Made by a program: the position numbers and the translations under genes. From Sipunculus nudus (lineage: Eukaryota > Annelida > Sipuncula > Golfingiida > Sipunculidae): 64,000 nucleotides of DNA. The notes under the pieces were generated by a model that saw only the letters and a list, made by a program, of their open reading frames with translations, was not told where the DNA came from and ran no database searches. Shown here piece by piece: positions 42,820 through 54,089 of the stretch. How positions within the stretch are numbered: position 1 is the stretch's first letter; the number at the start of each line of letters is the position of its first letter. The stretch spans positions 65,610,056-65,674,055 of the forward strand of contig CM049310.1 in the NCBI GenBank assembly GCA_026874595.1, given 5' to 3'.

Positions 42820-45140
42820 TGACCTCCCCCTCCCCCCCCCCCCCAGCCCAACCAGATATATTTCATTCTTTAATTGCATTGCTGTTTCCGATCCCATGTA
42901 TACAACTTTTCATGAATCAAGAATAACTATAAAAGTTGATGCAATTTAGAATTGTTAATCAACTTAAATTATCAAATATATTTGATATATACTGTAAATG
43001 TATAGTAAAATTTATAAATTTTGTCCAAAATTTCCCTTAACAAGAAATTGATGTATTAAAAAAAAGAGGATCTAATACAAACATTCGTTCAGTATCTTCC
43101 TGCCTCAGTAGATATGGAATTTAAGTGATTTGCTTTGTTTTTCTATCTCTCTGTTTGTTTTGAAATATTCATTAAATATGAATATATTTTTTTACCTGTA
43201 AGCACTTATGGGTTAAATTTTGTATCCTATATGTTTATGCAAAGGTGTTGTAACTTTCCTTACTCCCTGTCACTGAGTATTTGTTTGGGACAATAAATGT
43301 AACATGTCCCACCTGTTACAAGGTAAAGAATATTGCTTGGTTCATAAAAATTATATTTTACAACTCATATTAATTTCATTATTTCTTTTAACTCCCTTTA
43401 AAGGTAAAATTTGTACTATGAATTTCTGTTGTATTGTACTTTTTAGGCCATCTAACTTTAATATTTTATTATTTATAGGAAGGTAGTTTATCATGTAATT
43501 TTTATTCATATATCATGTCTGAAATATTCTATTGCTAACACAATCTGGATTTAAATCCTTTTTTTTCATTTGAACATAATACATTATACAAATTATTTAA
43601 AAAATAAGCAAATAACAAATAGAAACTGATAACAAATGATAACACATTTCAGTAATATAGCTGATAAGGACATATGACAGATAAAGGTGATAAAGGTACA
43701 TTTATCCTTCAACTGATGCTGGAGATCATGCCAGTTTGTGATCACAGATAAAGAAACACTGATAAAAAATGCTATACAAAGCCAAGGATCAAGGTTTATC
43801 AGATAAATATAATTGCCTAAGGATCTCCATTTTAAATCTCCATTTCAAATAAATAAAGGGACTTGTTGGGGTATACATCCATTACTTTATCACTGATAAA
43901 CCTCATATAGTATGTTTTAAACTTCTAAGTATAAACTTAATGTAAATAAGATACTGTCTATTATTCTGATATTAAGCTCTATTTAAATATGTGCATGTTT
44001 TATGTCTATTATACTGTCATTTCTTTGCTGGGTATACAGCTAGTAAATAGTAAATACACATCCTGTGTAATGTGAGAATCCACAGGTGTTCTGCTGGCAG
44101 GTGCATGAAATCAAGATCAGGAGCACTGGCTCAGTAGTCAGTATGGGGTGCTCAGCATGTGGCCTGCCAGACACCACCATATCAATACTGGCAGTTGTCA
44201 CTTGTGAAGTGATCACTAAAAGCAATCAAATGTATATTGAATTAAAAGAGTGATCTGTTGCAGACCTATATGTTTGTTCTTATGTACATAAATTGGTACA
44301 TGTGTTTGTTGTTGTTAACTTTACTTTAAACCACAAGTATATATAATATATGTTTTGTATTGTTAACTGTATTTTTTTTTAATGTAAACCTGTGTTGATC
44401 CAATGTACACAATTTTTATTGAAAAAGTAGTTAAGTGGGTAATCAAGAAGATATTGTGTTTTGCTGATGTAGCATATTTGAAAAAAATATGATCTCATTA
44501 TACATTAAATCTTATATCAAAATTTAAAGTTTCTTAATACATATTAAACCCCATACAGTGCACATTATTTAAAAAATCATGTAAAGATTAATCTCTCTGA
44601 TAGTATACCCATTCATTATTATTATTCATTTTCATATGATTTTGGAATATGTATAAATATAAATTTTATTTTAAAAATTCACTATTTCAGGGCCCAGCTT
44701 TTATAATGCACTAGTATAATCTATATGACAATATATGTCACCTTCCTTCTCTGCCCTGCCCCCCCCCCCCCCCGCACAGACACACTTTCACCATAATTAT
44801 ATTGTAATATATGTTATTTTTTATTGTTAACTGTGTTTCTTTAAAGGGACATAATCAGGAGCTATATTATGCCTACTCTTCCATAGTAACAGCTCAGTTT
44901 TGCTTTATACAAAGTCTTACCATCAAGAACATCCCAGCCACAAGCTCAGTACTTCACATATGGCGGTTCAGCACGTTGTTATGGCTCTGTGTGTTGGTAA
45001 ACACAGTCCACGTGTGTTTGTTTACCAAAACAATCTGTCGTGACCAGAGGTCCAATTGTGAGCTGCAACATGTGGTTTTAATTAGCAGGAACATGTATAA
45101 TTTTTTGGGCCAAGTCTGTCAGAGAATCTCCAGATGCACA
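42820..45140. other. AT-rich interior of A7 without recognised features
   Basis: About 2.3 kb with poly-C tracts at about 42,826-42,844 and 44,758-44,773. I see no gene, tRNA, or element termini. If A7 was autonomous, most of its coding sequence has been lost or has decayed here. Confidence 0.5.
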
Positions 45141-45144
45141 TGTA

Positions 45145-45270
45145 GTCACAGAACCAACCAATGACCATGGAAATACCATAGATCTTGTCTTTACTAACTG
45201 TTTAAATGCTTCAGTTTCAACATTAGAAAACACATGGTCAGATCAAAAGATATTATTAGCAACAATTCCA
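45145..45270 (+). pseudogene. Helentron endonuclease remnant inside A7
   Basis: The frame reads VTEPTNDHGNTIDLVFTN, then LNASVSTLENTWSDQKILLA. This corresponds block by block to the end of the endonuclease domain at 25.48-25.60 kb (DHELIDLVF and TWSDHKALFT types). The catalytic His of the SDH motif is Gln here, so the domain would be inactive. The upstream domain is not recognisable. It has the same strand as the A7 termini. Confidence 0.75.
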
Positions 45271-45690
45271 CATTCTTCAATTCAGATCAAACATGGCAAC
45301 TTCTCATAGCTTAATCTACCATTTCTTCTCAATAGATACTTTTGAAACATTCTGTTTCCTTTCCCATTCAGCAACAACTGCTTCCCAAAACATATCAGTT
45401 TTCTACTTTTCCATAATTATTTGATGTATTAAATGTGTATTTTTATACTTACAAATCTCCACTTCCTTCCTCTGCAATTTACATCTGATTAGTAACAATG
45501 AAAAATTATAGACACATATTCTTGTACATTTTTGAAATACTGATACTTCTATATTACTAATTCGCTCAACTACATCATTAATATATGTTACATCTGTCAA
45601 AATGAAATCTTACATACCTATATACAACAATGGTTATACAATTATATCTGTAACATTCAGCTGAGCGCCATGACCCATGGGTCCCTTGTT

Positions 45691-46372
45691 CAGCAACCAG
45701 CAGTAACAACAGGGACTCCTCCCCCACCGACCCCTTCAAAACACAGGACTCATAAAACAAGATGAATCTTATAATTTGAATGTTAAATTAATTCTTTTTG
45801 TTTAGACTTGGACAATTTTAATTTTTTTTAAAGATAAAAATGTTCAGAAATTGAATTCTTACATTCAGATGTGATAAAATATTATGATCTAACGTAAATA
45901 CTAATTGACTAGATTTTAAAAGATATAAATACTTTGTAGCATTTGTCTCTCTTAAAGTTGGCCGGGCCTAGGTGTGAATAATACTATTAAACTTAGTTTT
46001 AAAATCAGAAATATTGGTCAAACTTTGTGGAAATAATTTTTAAATCATATGGCCTTATATTTAACTATTGAAAACTTAATTTCTTCACACATTCTTTGTT
46101 TATGAAATGTAACTCTCATATAACACTTACCGTTGGCCCATAATTCCCTTGGTGCATCATAAAATGGTTTCAGTCCACAAGTTTATTACACAGTGTATAT
46201 GTTTTAGCTTATGTCCATTATTCTATAATCTACAGAGTTTAATTTTAGCAGCTCCATTTTCTCTTTGCTTTTGAAATGCTAATATACATAGACCAAAAGA
46301 AATAAGAATATTTTGTATTTGCTAATATTTTCCAAAATTCAGCGGAGCGATGTGACCCATGGGTCCCTTGTT
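45691..46372 (+). mobile_element. 3' part of the A element interrupted by A7
   Basis: It matches A6 from about 39,976 to its 3' end (AGCAGTAACAACAG.GAC through GGCCGGGCCTAG to TTCAGCGGAGCGATG, TGACCCATGGGTC, CCTTGTT) and completes the fragment at 40,657-40,932. Confidence 0.75.
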
Positions 46373-46677
46373 TTTATTTATGAGTCACAAGGGCCTGCAG
46401 TCAGGTGTGTAAGCCCAGTGGTGTTCTTAATTAATTAGGTCTGGGCAAAGGTGTGAAAACTACAGCTGGTCCCACAACACTAGGCTCCTTATACCCTCAG
46501 AAAGCAGCTAAGCAGTTTATCCAAGAGCACCTATGTGTTATCAACCATATCTCGTTTGTAATCAAGCAAGCATGGTTTGTCGCTAGACCAGTGCATGTGG
46601 GTAAGGCCATATAAATGAGTGGTTCATTCCTAAGAGCAATTGTTTCATCTACTTAAATTCGCTGTTTTTCAGCTTAT
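46373..46677. other. Region upstream of pogo-like remnant
   Basis: It may include element sequence upstream of the transposase, with a TATA-like CCATATAAATGAG at about 46,606. No left terminal repeat was found. Confidence 0.35.
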
Positions 46678-46977
46678 TTGTTAATTCAGTTTTACTGTCA
46701 AGAAGAACATTACTCAACAAACATGATCATCTTGCTGTCACTTGTCAGATATATGGAATCAAAGAAGAGAAAACTGACAGTGTTTTGTTTTGACGACAAG
46801 CTGACAATCCTTGAGCGGGTCCACTGTGGTGACAGGCTTGCCATCATCCAGATGTTTAAAAATAGAGAGAACATACATGTAAAACAAAGTCAGGAAGTAA
46901 AATATGCAACATCGTCTAGCATATTCAATAAGTTTAAACCTACGTTAGATCTGAAAATTATAAATTATCCATTTTAA
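46678..46977 (+). pseudogene. pogo/Tigger-type transposase N-terminal remnant
   Basis: The frame contains MESKKRKLTVFCFDDKLTIL, ERVHCGDRLAI and FKNRENI. This resembles the N-terminal helix-turn-helix (CENP-B-like) DNA-binding region of pogo/Tigger transposases, where KRKR..LS..DKL.IL..L..G precedes the recognition helix. The rest of the domain and the DDE catalytic region are missing. A Tigger-like right end (AAAATTGGTGCTCTACTG, then TA) occurs at 47,357, so a deletion derivative of about 0.7-0.9 kb is plausible. Confidence 0.5.
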
Positions 46978-47359
46978 TTGGGAGCTCTTCGATTGTTCAA
47001 AAACTTTTAATCCCTTTGCCGTTCACTTGTTTTGCATGTGCAGCTTTAGCGCTGCCTCTGGTAGTTAAAGAAACTACACCAATGGTGATGTAATTTTACC
47101 TTTCCTTCCGTTGAATTTGTTGAAAAAGGGGCACGCACAGGTAATACTAATCTGTTCCAATCAGGCTCTGCAATTAATCTTTATATGTCAATTACGTAGG
47201 TCAAAGAGAAACATAGTGTTCCCTCAGTAAAATGGCTTAAATTATTCATTAACTGCCATTAGAACTTGCTGCTTGACCCTTGACCGTTTTTCTGAAATTT
47301 TTTTTCCCAAAAGAAAAGCTTGTCCCACGACGCTTTCGGAAAATTGGTGCTCTACTGTA
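46978..47359 (+). mobile_element. Right part of pogo/Tigger-like element
   Basis: Non-coding sequence ends GGAAAATTGGTGCTCTACTG, then TA. Tigger elements end with ..ACTG next to a TA target site. The left terminus is not identified. Confidence 0.4.
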
Positions 47360-47611
47360 TATGTGTATATTGTGTATATTATCAACTAGTGATAAACAAA
47401 AACTTGAATAGTTGCCTCAATTCCATATGCTAGAATTTTTTAAAATATTTGCAAAATTAATTTCAGCTGACCCATTGGGTACATTGTTATGCTTTGATTT
47501 GAAACATATCTTACTTCTGACCCCCATTTATTGCTTTTAAAGATAAACAGAAATAACTTTTCCTTGTGAGTACAAGTACAAATCATGTTTAATTTTAAAA
47601 TCTGGTTTCAG
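47360..47611. other. Putative intron sequence upstream of GABA-B exon
   Basis: AT-rich sequence without recognised repeats. It ends with the acceptor-like TCTGGTTTCAG at 47,601-47,611. Confidence 0.45.
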
Positions 47612-47675
47612 GGTCGTGTTGCCTTTTCCTCACAGGGTGATCGTATTGCGTGGACACAGGTTGAGCAGATGACAG
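47612..47675 (+). CDS. Exon of a GABA-B receptor subunit 1-like gene
   Basis: Sixty-four bases between TTTCAG and GTATAA translate to GRVAFSSQGDRIAWTQVEQM followed by T and a split Gly codon. The wording VAF...GDRIA.TQ.EQM matches the membrane-proximal end of the extracellular ligand-binding lobe of GABA-B receptor subunit 1, just before the family's conserved K..GYYD segment. The receptor is a class C GPCR that binds GABA at the plasma membrane. The exon starts in phase 0 and ends in phase 1. No neighbouring exon is in the window, so flanking introns would be at least 47 kb and 16 kb unless I missed short exons. A processed fragment is unlikely because both splice sites are present. Confidence 0.7.
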
Positions 47676-47980
47676 GTATAATTTATATACTCTTCCTCAT
47701 GTACAAATGCCTTACCTCCAAGATTTAAAATGTATTAAAAATGAAGCTTTAAGAAAAATGTTTATACAGCTTAAAAATACCAATTTCCACTCAGCTGACT
47801 TTAAGTCAATGTGGGACTGGACAGTTGTGTTCACTCAAACTCTCTGCTGGGCACCCATGCTTGATTCCCAGAGTGCTTTGTAGTAGCCCATCCAAGGTCA
47901 GTGGTTATCTTTGTGTTCTCTGGTTTCCTCAGCCTCTGAACACTACTGAATGCCCCTATCTTAGCCCTCCAGAGTGCCTC
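47676..47980. other. Putative intron sequence downstream of GABA-B exon
   Basis: No repeat termini or coding motifs. It ends where a degenerate family B 5' end begins. Confidence 0.45.
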
Positions 47981-48748
47981 ATTAGTGAACTTGTGAGTTT
48001 ACACGATGGTGTGTAGTTGTCCATCTGTTTTTCTCAGTATGTTATCCCATGCTGTCTCAAAACTTTCAGAGCTAGCAGCGCCAAAGTTTGTGGAAAAATC
48101 ATTTAAATGTAAAACTATCGAAAATAACTTACTTTTTTGCTACCTGCATTAATTTAGATTTTATAGGGAAAAGCTGAAAACCTATAAAAATCTTTTTATC
48201 CAAAACCATCCAGCCAAATAGTTCAGTATTTCACAAGTTTGTTCAAATGGTTTCAGTTCCGTGAATTTTGGTTGAGTTACAGGAAGCTGAACTAAGTCAT
48301 CAATAAGCATTGACCCTTTTTTGTGCAGGGGTCATTGGTCATCAGTACATAAACCCATAATTTCTCAGGAAAATCAGGAGCAAGCATCACCAAATTGTAT
48401 TCAAAAATCAGTCACATATCAAAAGTTGTGGGTTTGATCCTTTTTGTGGCACCACTTGCATCGTTTTACATTTTATGGAGCAAAAGCTAGAAAACCTTTT
48501 AAAATCATCTTCTCCAAAAACATATAATCCAATTGTTCAGTATTTCACACAAATTATCAAGGAGACGAGCTCTCAATTTGGTTCAAGTGGTTTGGGTTTG
48601 ATGAATTTTGGCCAACGGTACAGGTATTAGAAATTGGTCATTTGGCCAAGTAGCATACTAACATAACAATCTCAGAAACAACAGCACCCAGTATCACCAA
48701 GTTTTTTTCGTGAAATTGTTGGTCACATGAATCATATTTTAAGCTGAG
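47981..48748 (+). mobile_element. Family B element, copy B8, left part
   Basis: The 5' end is degenerate (ATTAGTGAACTTGTGAGTTT) and is followed by B modules. It is interrupted by A8 and resumes at 59,944 with TTTGCCACCTGCATC. Its divergence suggests that it is one of the oldest layers. Confidence 0.65.
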
Positions 48749-50635
48749 TTTTTAGCTCAGCTGACTATTAGTCATCTGAGCTTTTGTCAAGTTCCTTTGT
48801 CTGTCTGTCCGTCCGTCCGTTAACAGGGCACATTTTAAAACCGTTGGGCCTACCAATCTGAAATTCAGCATACAATTAGATGTCCCCAAAATCTTCTTCC
48901 ATACTAAAAATTGAGTCACTACAACTTTGTTACGGAGAGATATTAAGGAAAAACCTTGATTTCCATTAAAAACCCATCGTCACACTTCAAAACTACATAA
49001 TATCAAAACCACTGACCGAATATTAAACATTTTTAATATATCCATTTCTCTATATATTTCCTATGTATATACCAGCAATTAATTCAATATTTTGTAAATT
49101 TTTGAAGTTATTGGCTGGAACATAATGCACTTAGTAAAAAATCAGGAAATATATTTACTCCCTTAACTTTTGAATTGCTGAAGCTTGAGACTGTTTTTTC
49201 AAGGACAAACATTATGTAATCAAGATTCAATTGTATACCCAAAATTAGATCTGAATTTTTCAAATTATTTAATAAATAAGCATAAATCAGTACCTTAAAT
49301 TTGGCCCAGATTTGACCATGGCACATTTTTTTTCCTGTAAATGCTGTAGATTTAATTTTCACGGCATGTTTTCATTAGCATTTGATCTGTTTACATCTGA
49401 AATTTGAAACCAGTTGATGAAAAGGTGTAGATTTTATTCAAGCACCATGTCAAGTACTGTTTACATCAAGGTAGTGTTATGCAGTTTGCTAGAGCTCAGC
49501 TCCCCAGCTTCCTGGGCCAGCTCTCAGCTCCCAAAATTTGGCATACAGTTAGATATCCCCCAAATCCCCTACCATACCAAAAATTTGGTCACAAGGACTT
49601 AATTCCTTTGAGATATTGAGGAAAAACTTCAATTTTCCATTAAAAACCCATTGTTACACTTCAAGACTACCTAATATCAAAACCACTGATCTGTCTTTGA
49701 TCATATTTAATATACAAATTTTTCTATACATTCATCATGCACATGCCAGAAATGATTTCAGTATTGCATTTTTTTAGCGAACCTGTGAGCTTAAGCGATG
49801 GCATGGCATCGTCCGTCTTTCGTTTGCCATCCGCTGTCCAAGGTTGGCTGTCCGCAGCCATGGCTGTAAGTCAGAAACCATCGGAAGAAGCAGCTCCAAA
49901 TTACATGTAAGAACTAGTCACATGTGAAACTTGGTGCCCTCGAGCTTATTATTGGGTATCTGCATTTATTTAGATTTTATAGAGAAAAAGCTTAAAAACC
50001 TTTAAAAATCTTCTTCTCTGAAACTGTCCAGCCAAATTGTCCAATATTTCACAGAAATGTTCCCTGGAACAATCTCTCTCAAGTTTGTTTGAATGGTTCC
50101 AGTTCAGTGATTTTTGACCGAGTTACAAAAAGCTGATCTTAGTCATTAGCATGCTAAAATTACAATCTCAGAAATGACTGGAGCTATCATCATCAAATTT
50201 TATGTTTATGTTGGTCACTTGAGTCATATCTGAAATCGAAGTATTGGTGGTGCCACCTGCATTAGTCTTTTTGTACAGTGGTCAACAGTGCCTGGAGCAT
50301 ACAGAGGGCTACAAAAAACTCCTTCTCTGAAAGCATAAAGCCAAATTGTTTAATATTGCAAAGAAATGCTCCTTGGGTAGTGCTTCCTTAAATTTGTTCA
50401 AATGGTCTCTGTTCAATGACTTTTGGCCGAGTTATGGGAAGCTGAATATAGTCAAATGTTATAGCAGCCCATTTCTGCTCAGTGGCTACAAGATCTTCTC
50501 AAAAACAACTGGGTCAAATTCTTTTATCTCACACATGAATGATCCTTAATTAGATGTTGATAATTCAAATTTGTTCAAATGGTTTTGATTCAGTGATTTT
50601 CTTAGATTTTATACAGGAAAAGTGAAACTAGGGAC

Positions 50636-51540
50636 CCATGAGTCTCAATGCTCAGCTGCATTTGTCTATAAGGATATATGTTTATGAGGTTTTCCAAAAA
50701 TATTGGTCCTATGATCAGTTTGAAGCCAACCTGACTACCCAAACTGGAGTTATCATCCATAAACTAATATGTGAATGGATGGGCCCTTTGATCTTAACCT
50801 TTGACCTTATGAACCCAAAATCAAAAGGAAACTTCCCCTATTGGCAGGTGCACCACATGTTGATGATGGAAGGATTGAGATGAAAAGTTAAGCTTAAAAT
50901 GCATCCACAATATTTCTAAAGTAGTGGTTCCTGTGACCTTGACCATTGATCTCATGACCCCAGAATCAACAGTTCTTACTTTAGTGGTGGGCCATATATA
51001 AGTCAAGTTTGAAACCAATATTTCAAACTAAACTGGTGTTATCATCTCGAAACTAATATGTGGATTAATAGCCCCCATGACCTTGACCTTGTGACCCCAA
51101 AATCCATCAGTTACTTCCACTATTGGCAGGTGAGCAACATCTGGAAGATGGAATGGAATGTTTGGGACAGAAAGTTTGGCTAAAAATACATCAACAATCT
51201 TTTTAAAGAAGTGGGTCCTGTGACCTTGACCTTTGGCCTTATGCCCCCCAAATCAAAAGGGTTCTTACATTATTGGTGGATCATATATAAGTCAAAAGTG
51301 AAATGCATCCACAATCTTTCTAAATAAGTGGGTACTGTGACCTTGACTTTTGACCTTGTGACCCCAAAATTGAACAGAATCTTCCCCTATTGGCAGGTTA
51401 GCAATATCTTGAAGATGGAAGCTTTGCGATGAAAAGTTTGGCTTCAAATGCATATGCATTCTTTTTAAAGAAATGAGGACAGACGACGGACAAAGCACCA
51501 TTCTTATACCACAGTTGACTAACAGTCAGCTGAGCTAAAA
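50636..51540 (-). mobile_element. Family A element on the minus strand (0.9 kb), nested in B6a
   Basis: Read on the minus strand, it starts TTTTAGCTCAGCTGACTG at 51,540 and ends TGCAGCTGAGCATTG, AGACTCATGGGTC, CCTAGTT at 50,636. It is the A2 subtype (AAGGTCA/TGACCTT-rich, no satellite array). Confidence 0.8.
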
Positions 51541-52124
51541 ATATTTATAAAAGTCTTCTTCACCGAAACTTTCCAGCCAAATTGTCCAATATTTCACAGA
51601 AATGATCCCTAGAACAATCTGTCTCAAATTTGTTTGAATGGCTCCAGTTCGGCGATTTTTGGCCGAATTACAGGAGGTTTACGTTAGTCCTCTGTGCAAA
51701 AAAGCATACTAAACTTCAAATCTCAGAAACAGCTGGGGCTGGCATCACCAAATATTATGCCAGTGTTAGTAACATGAGTCATATCCGAAATTGAGATGTT
51801 GGTGGAGCCACCTACATTGATCTCTTTTTACAAGCAAAAACGTAGGTTAAGACTCTTCTAGCTTATACACTGATTGATGATGAAACTGTTAAGCTGATTG
51901 GTTTAAACTTTACAAGAATTATTCTTTGGTAGGGTTCTGCCAGTTTTATAAGAATAGATTGGGTTAATACAGTTTTAAAAAAGCATTGTAGCCAATTGAA
52001 AAAGGCTTTTTGTATTTGAAAACAGATTTGACAACAATCTCAGTTTCAGCAGCCAAGTTAAGAGTACAAACAGCAGGGTTCCAGACATCACCACGGCAAC
52101 TGACCTGGCTCTGAGGGGGTGTCT

Positions 52125-52182
52125 AGACAATGTGTCTAGACGTCTAGACACAGGGTCTAGACGTCTAGACACAATGTTTAGA
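52125..52182. repeat. TCTAGACGTCTAGA palindrome cluster in B6a
   Basis: It has the same inverted-repeat cluster as B1. A second, rearranged cluster of GTCTAGACAAT/ATGTCTAGAC motifs lies at 52,321-52,380. Confidence 0.8.
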
Positions 52183-52452
52183 TGCAGAATTCCCAGATTA
52201 TTGGAACGATATCTTTCAACTGTTTGAAAAAACTTGGTTTGCATTTTAAGCGAATCGGGTTTATCATCAGGTCACATGTGAACTGCTGCACCCTCATTTT
52301 TGGTTGACCTCTGATCATTCCTCTGTCTAGACAATATGTCTAGACATCTAGATACATTGTCTAGATGTCTGGACACCTCATAGATGCAGAATGCCGTGAT
52401 TAGAACTATTGAAACTATATCTTTCAACTGTTTGAATAAAACTTGGTTTGCA

Positions 52453-52945
52453 TTTTTAGCCAATCTGTGAGCTTATGCAATGGTGTGGTGTCGTCTGTCT
52501 TCCGTCGTCTGTCATGCGTCATAGCTATCTCAAAAAGGGCAGGAGCTAGCATCACCAAATTTTTTGCAAAAAATTTGTCATCTAAAAAATTCTATTGGAT
52601 TTTGCTTATTTCTTGGCTAACTGCATTTTCTTAGATTTTATAGGGAAGAAGCTAAAAAAACATTAAAAAATGTTCTTCTCTGAAACCATGCTGCCATATT
52701 GTCTGTTCATCTGTCCCAATAATCCTCCCTGGCAAAAAGAACATATCTGAAATATCCTCACTGATACATCCTAGTTTTAAAATGTCCTAATCCAAAACTT
52801 GCAGGTCCGAAACGTCCATTTTGCTGAAATCATAATGACCAAGGTAGGTATGCATGACATAAAGAGGATCAATATTAGATTTAAAAGATAAACCTCCATT
52901 CATACTCCAAAACTTTGCACAGGTTCACGGCGTGTAGGCCTTGTT
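52453..52945 (+). mobile_element. Minimal family B element, copy B6b (0.49 kb)
   Basis: The 5' end is TTTTTAGCCAATCTGTGAGC. The 3' end is TTGCACAGGTTCACGG, CGTGTAGGCC, TTGTT. It keeps both termini but lacks the satellite and the palindrome cluster. The next element starts immediately after, sharing the T-run. Confidence 0.75.
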
Positions 52946-53755
52946 TTTAGCGAACCTGTGAGCTTATGCGATGGTGCTGCGTCATCCGTTGTGTGTCATG
53001 GGGTGTGCATCGTGCGTTGTCTGTACGTTAACCATACTTATCTCAAAAACAGCAGGAGCTAGCATCACCAAATTTTATGCAATTAATCAGTCATCCAAAA
53101 AACTATATTGGATTTTGTTTATTTTTTTGTAACTGCATTTTCTTAGATTTTATAGGGAAAAAGCTAAAAAAGCTTTAAAAATCTTCTTCTCCGAAACTGT
53201 CCAGCCAAATTGTTCAGTATTTCACAGAAATGTTCCTTGGAACAATCTCTCTCAAGTTTGTTCGAATGGTTCAAGTTTGGAGATTTTTTGCCGAGTTATA
53301 GGAAGTTGAACTTAGTCATCTGTGCAAAAAAGCATACTAAACTTAAAATCTCAGAAACGGCTAGAGCTGTAATCACCAAATTTTATACCAATGTTTGTCG
53401 TATATGTCAGATCTGATTTTGAGGTATTGGTGGAGCCACCTACATTAATGTGTTTTTTACAAGCGAAAACGTAATTTTAAACTCTTCTAGCTTATACACT
53501 GATTTATGATGAAACTGTTAAGCTGATTGGTTTAAACTTTACAAGAATTATTCTATGGTAGGGTTCTGCCAGTTTTATAAGAATAGATTGGGTAAATACA
53601 GCTTTGAAAAAGCATTGTAGCCAATTGAAAAAGGCTTTCTGTATTTGAAAACAGATTTGACAACTTGCTGAGTTTCAGCAGCCAAGTCAAGAGCCCACTT
53701 AGTACAAACAGGTGGGTTCCAGACATCACCATGGCAACTGACCTGGCTCTGAGGG

Positions 53756-53822
53756 GAGGTGTCTAGACAATGTGTCTAGATGTCTAGACACAGCGTCTAG
53801 ACGTCTAGACACAATATTTAGA
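53756..53822. repeat. TCTAGACGTCTAGA palindrome cluster in B6c
   Basis: Three tandem inverted TCTAGAC/GTCTAGA motifs, homologous to the clusters in B1, B6a and B7. Confidence 0.8.
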
Positions 53823-54089
53823 TGCAGAATTCCCAGATTATTGGAACGATATCTTTCAACTGTTTGAAAAAACTTGGTTTGCATTTTAAGCAAATCGGGT
53901 TTATCATCAGGTCACATGTGAACTGCTGCACCCTCATTTTTGGTTGATCTCTGACCTTTTCTCGCTGCCCAGAGTCCATTTGTGCGTCTGTTTCCACACA
54001 TAAACCTGCATATCTCGGGAACCGTTTGACCAATCAGGCTAAAAAGTTTGCACAAATGTAGCCCTTTGATAGCTTTATAACATAAACTA

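Larger units (their letters stand above)
40933..45690 (+). mobile_element. Large family A element, copy A7 (4.8 kb) with endonuclease remnant
   Basis: The 5' end is TTTTAGCTCAGCTGACTATA with a GTCC tract. The 3' end is TTCAGCTGAGCGCCA, TGACCCATGGGTC, CCTTGTT at 45,690. The surrounding A fragment (40,657-40,932 and 45,691-46,372) continues across it, so its ends are well fixed. It includes a 0.8-kb tandem duplication, about 2 kb of AT-rich sequence without recognised repeats, and a Helentron endonuclease scrap 420 bp from the 3' end. It may be a decayed autonomous or semi-autonomous family A Helentron. Confidence 0.65.
49768..52452 (+). mobile_element. Family B element, copy B6a, interrupted by a minus-strand A element
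   Basis: The 5' end is TTTTTTTAGCGAACCTGTGA. It matches B1 and B5 through the leader and modules, is split at 50,636-51,540, resumes with B-type TCTTCTTCACCGAAACT, and reaches the XbaI-palindrome cluster. It is cut by B6b at TTTGCATTTTT and has no 3' end of its own. Confidence 0.75.

Noticed and set aside
44040-44225. Short minus-strand frame in the A7 interior, considered as a host exon
   Set aside because: No splice-site pair with a conserved frame and no recognisable domain.
40832-44773. Long poly-C and (CT)n(C)n runs
   Set aside because: Simple sequence, possibly length-uncertain in the assembly. One sits in an A-type 3' segment shared with A6. I see no functional reading.
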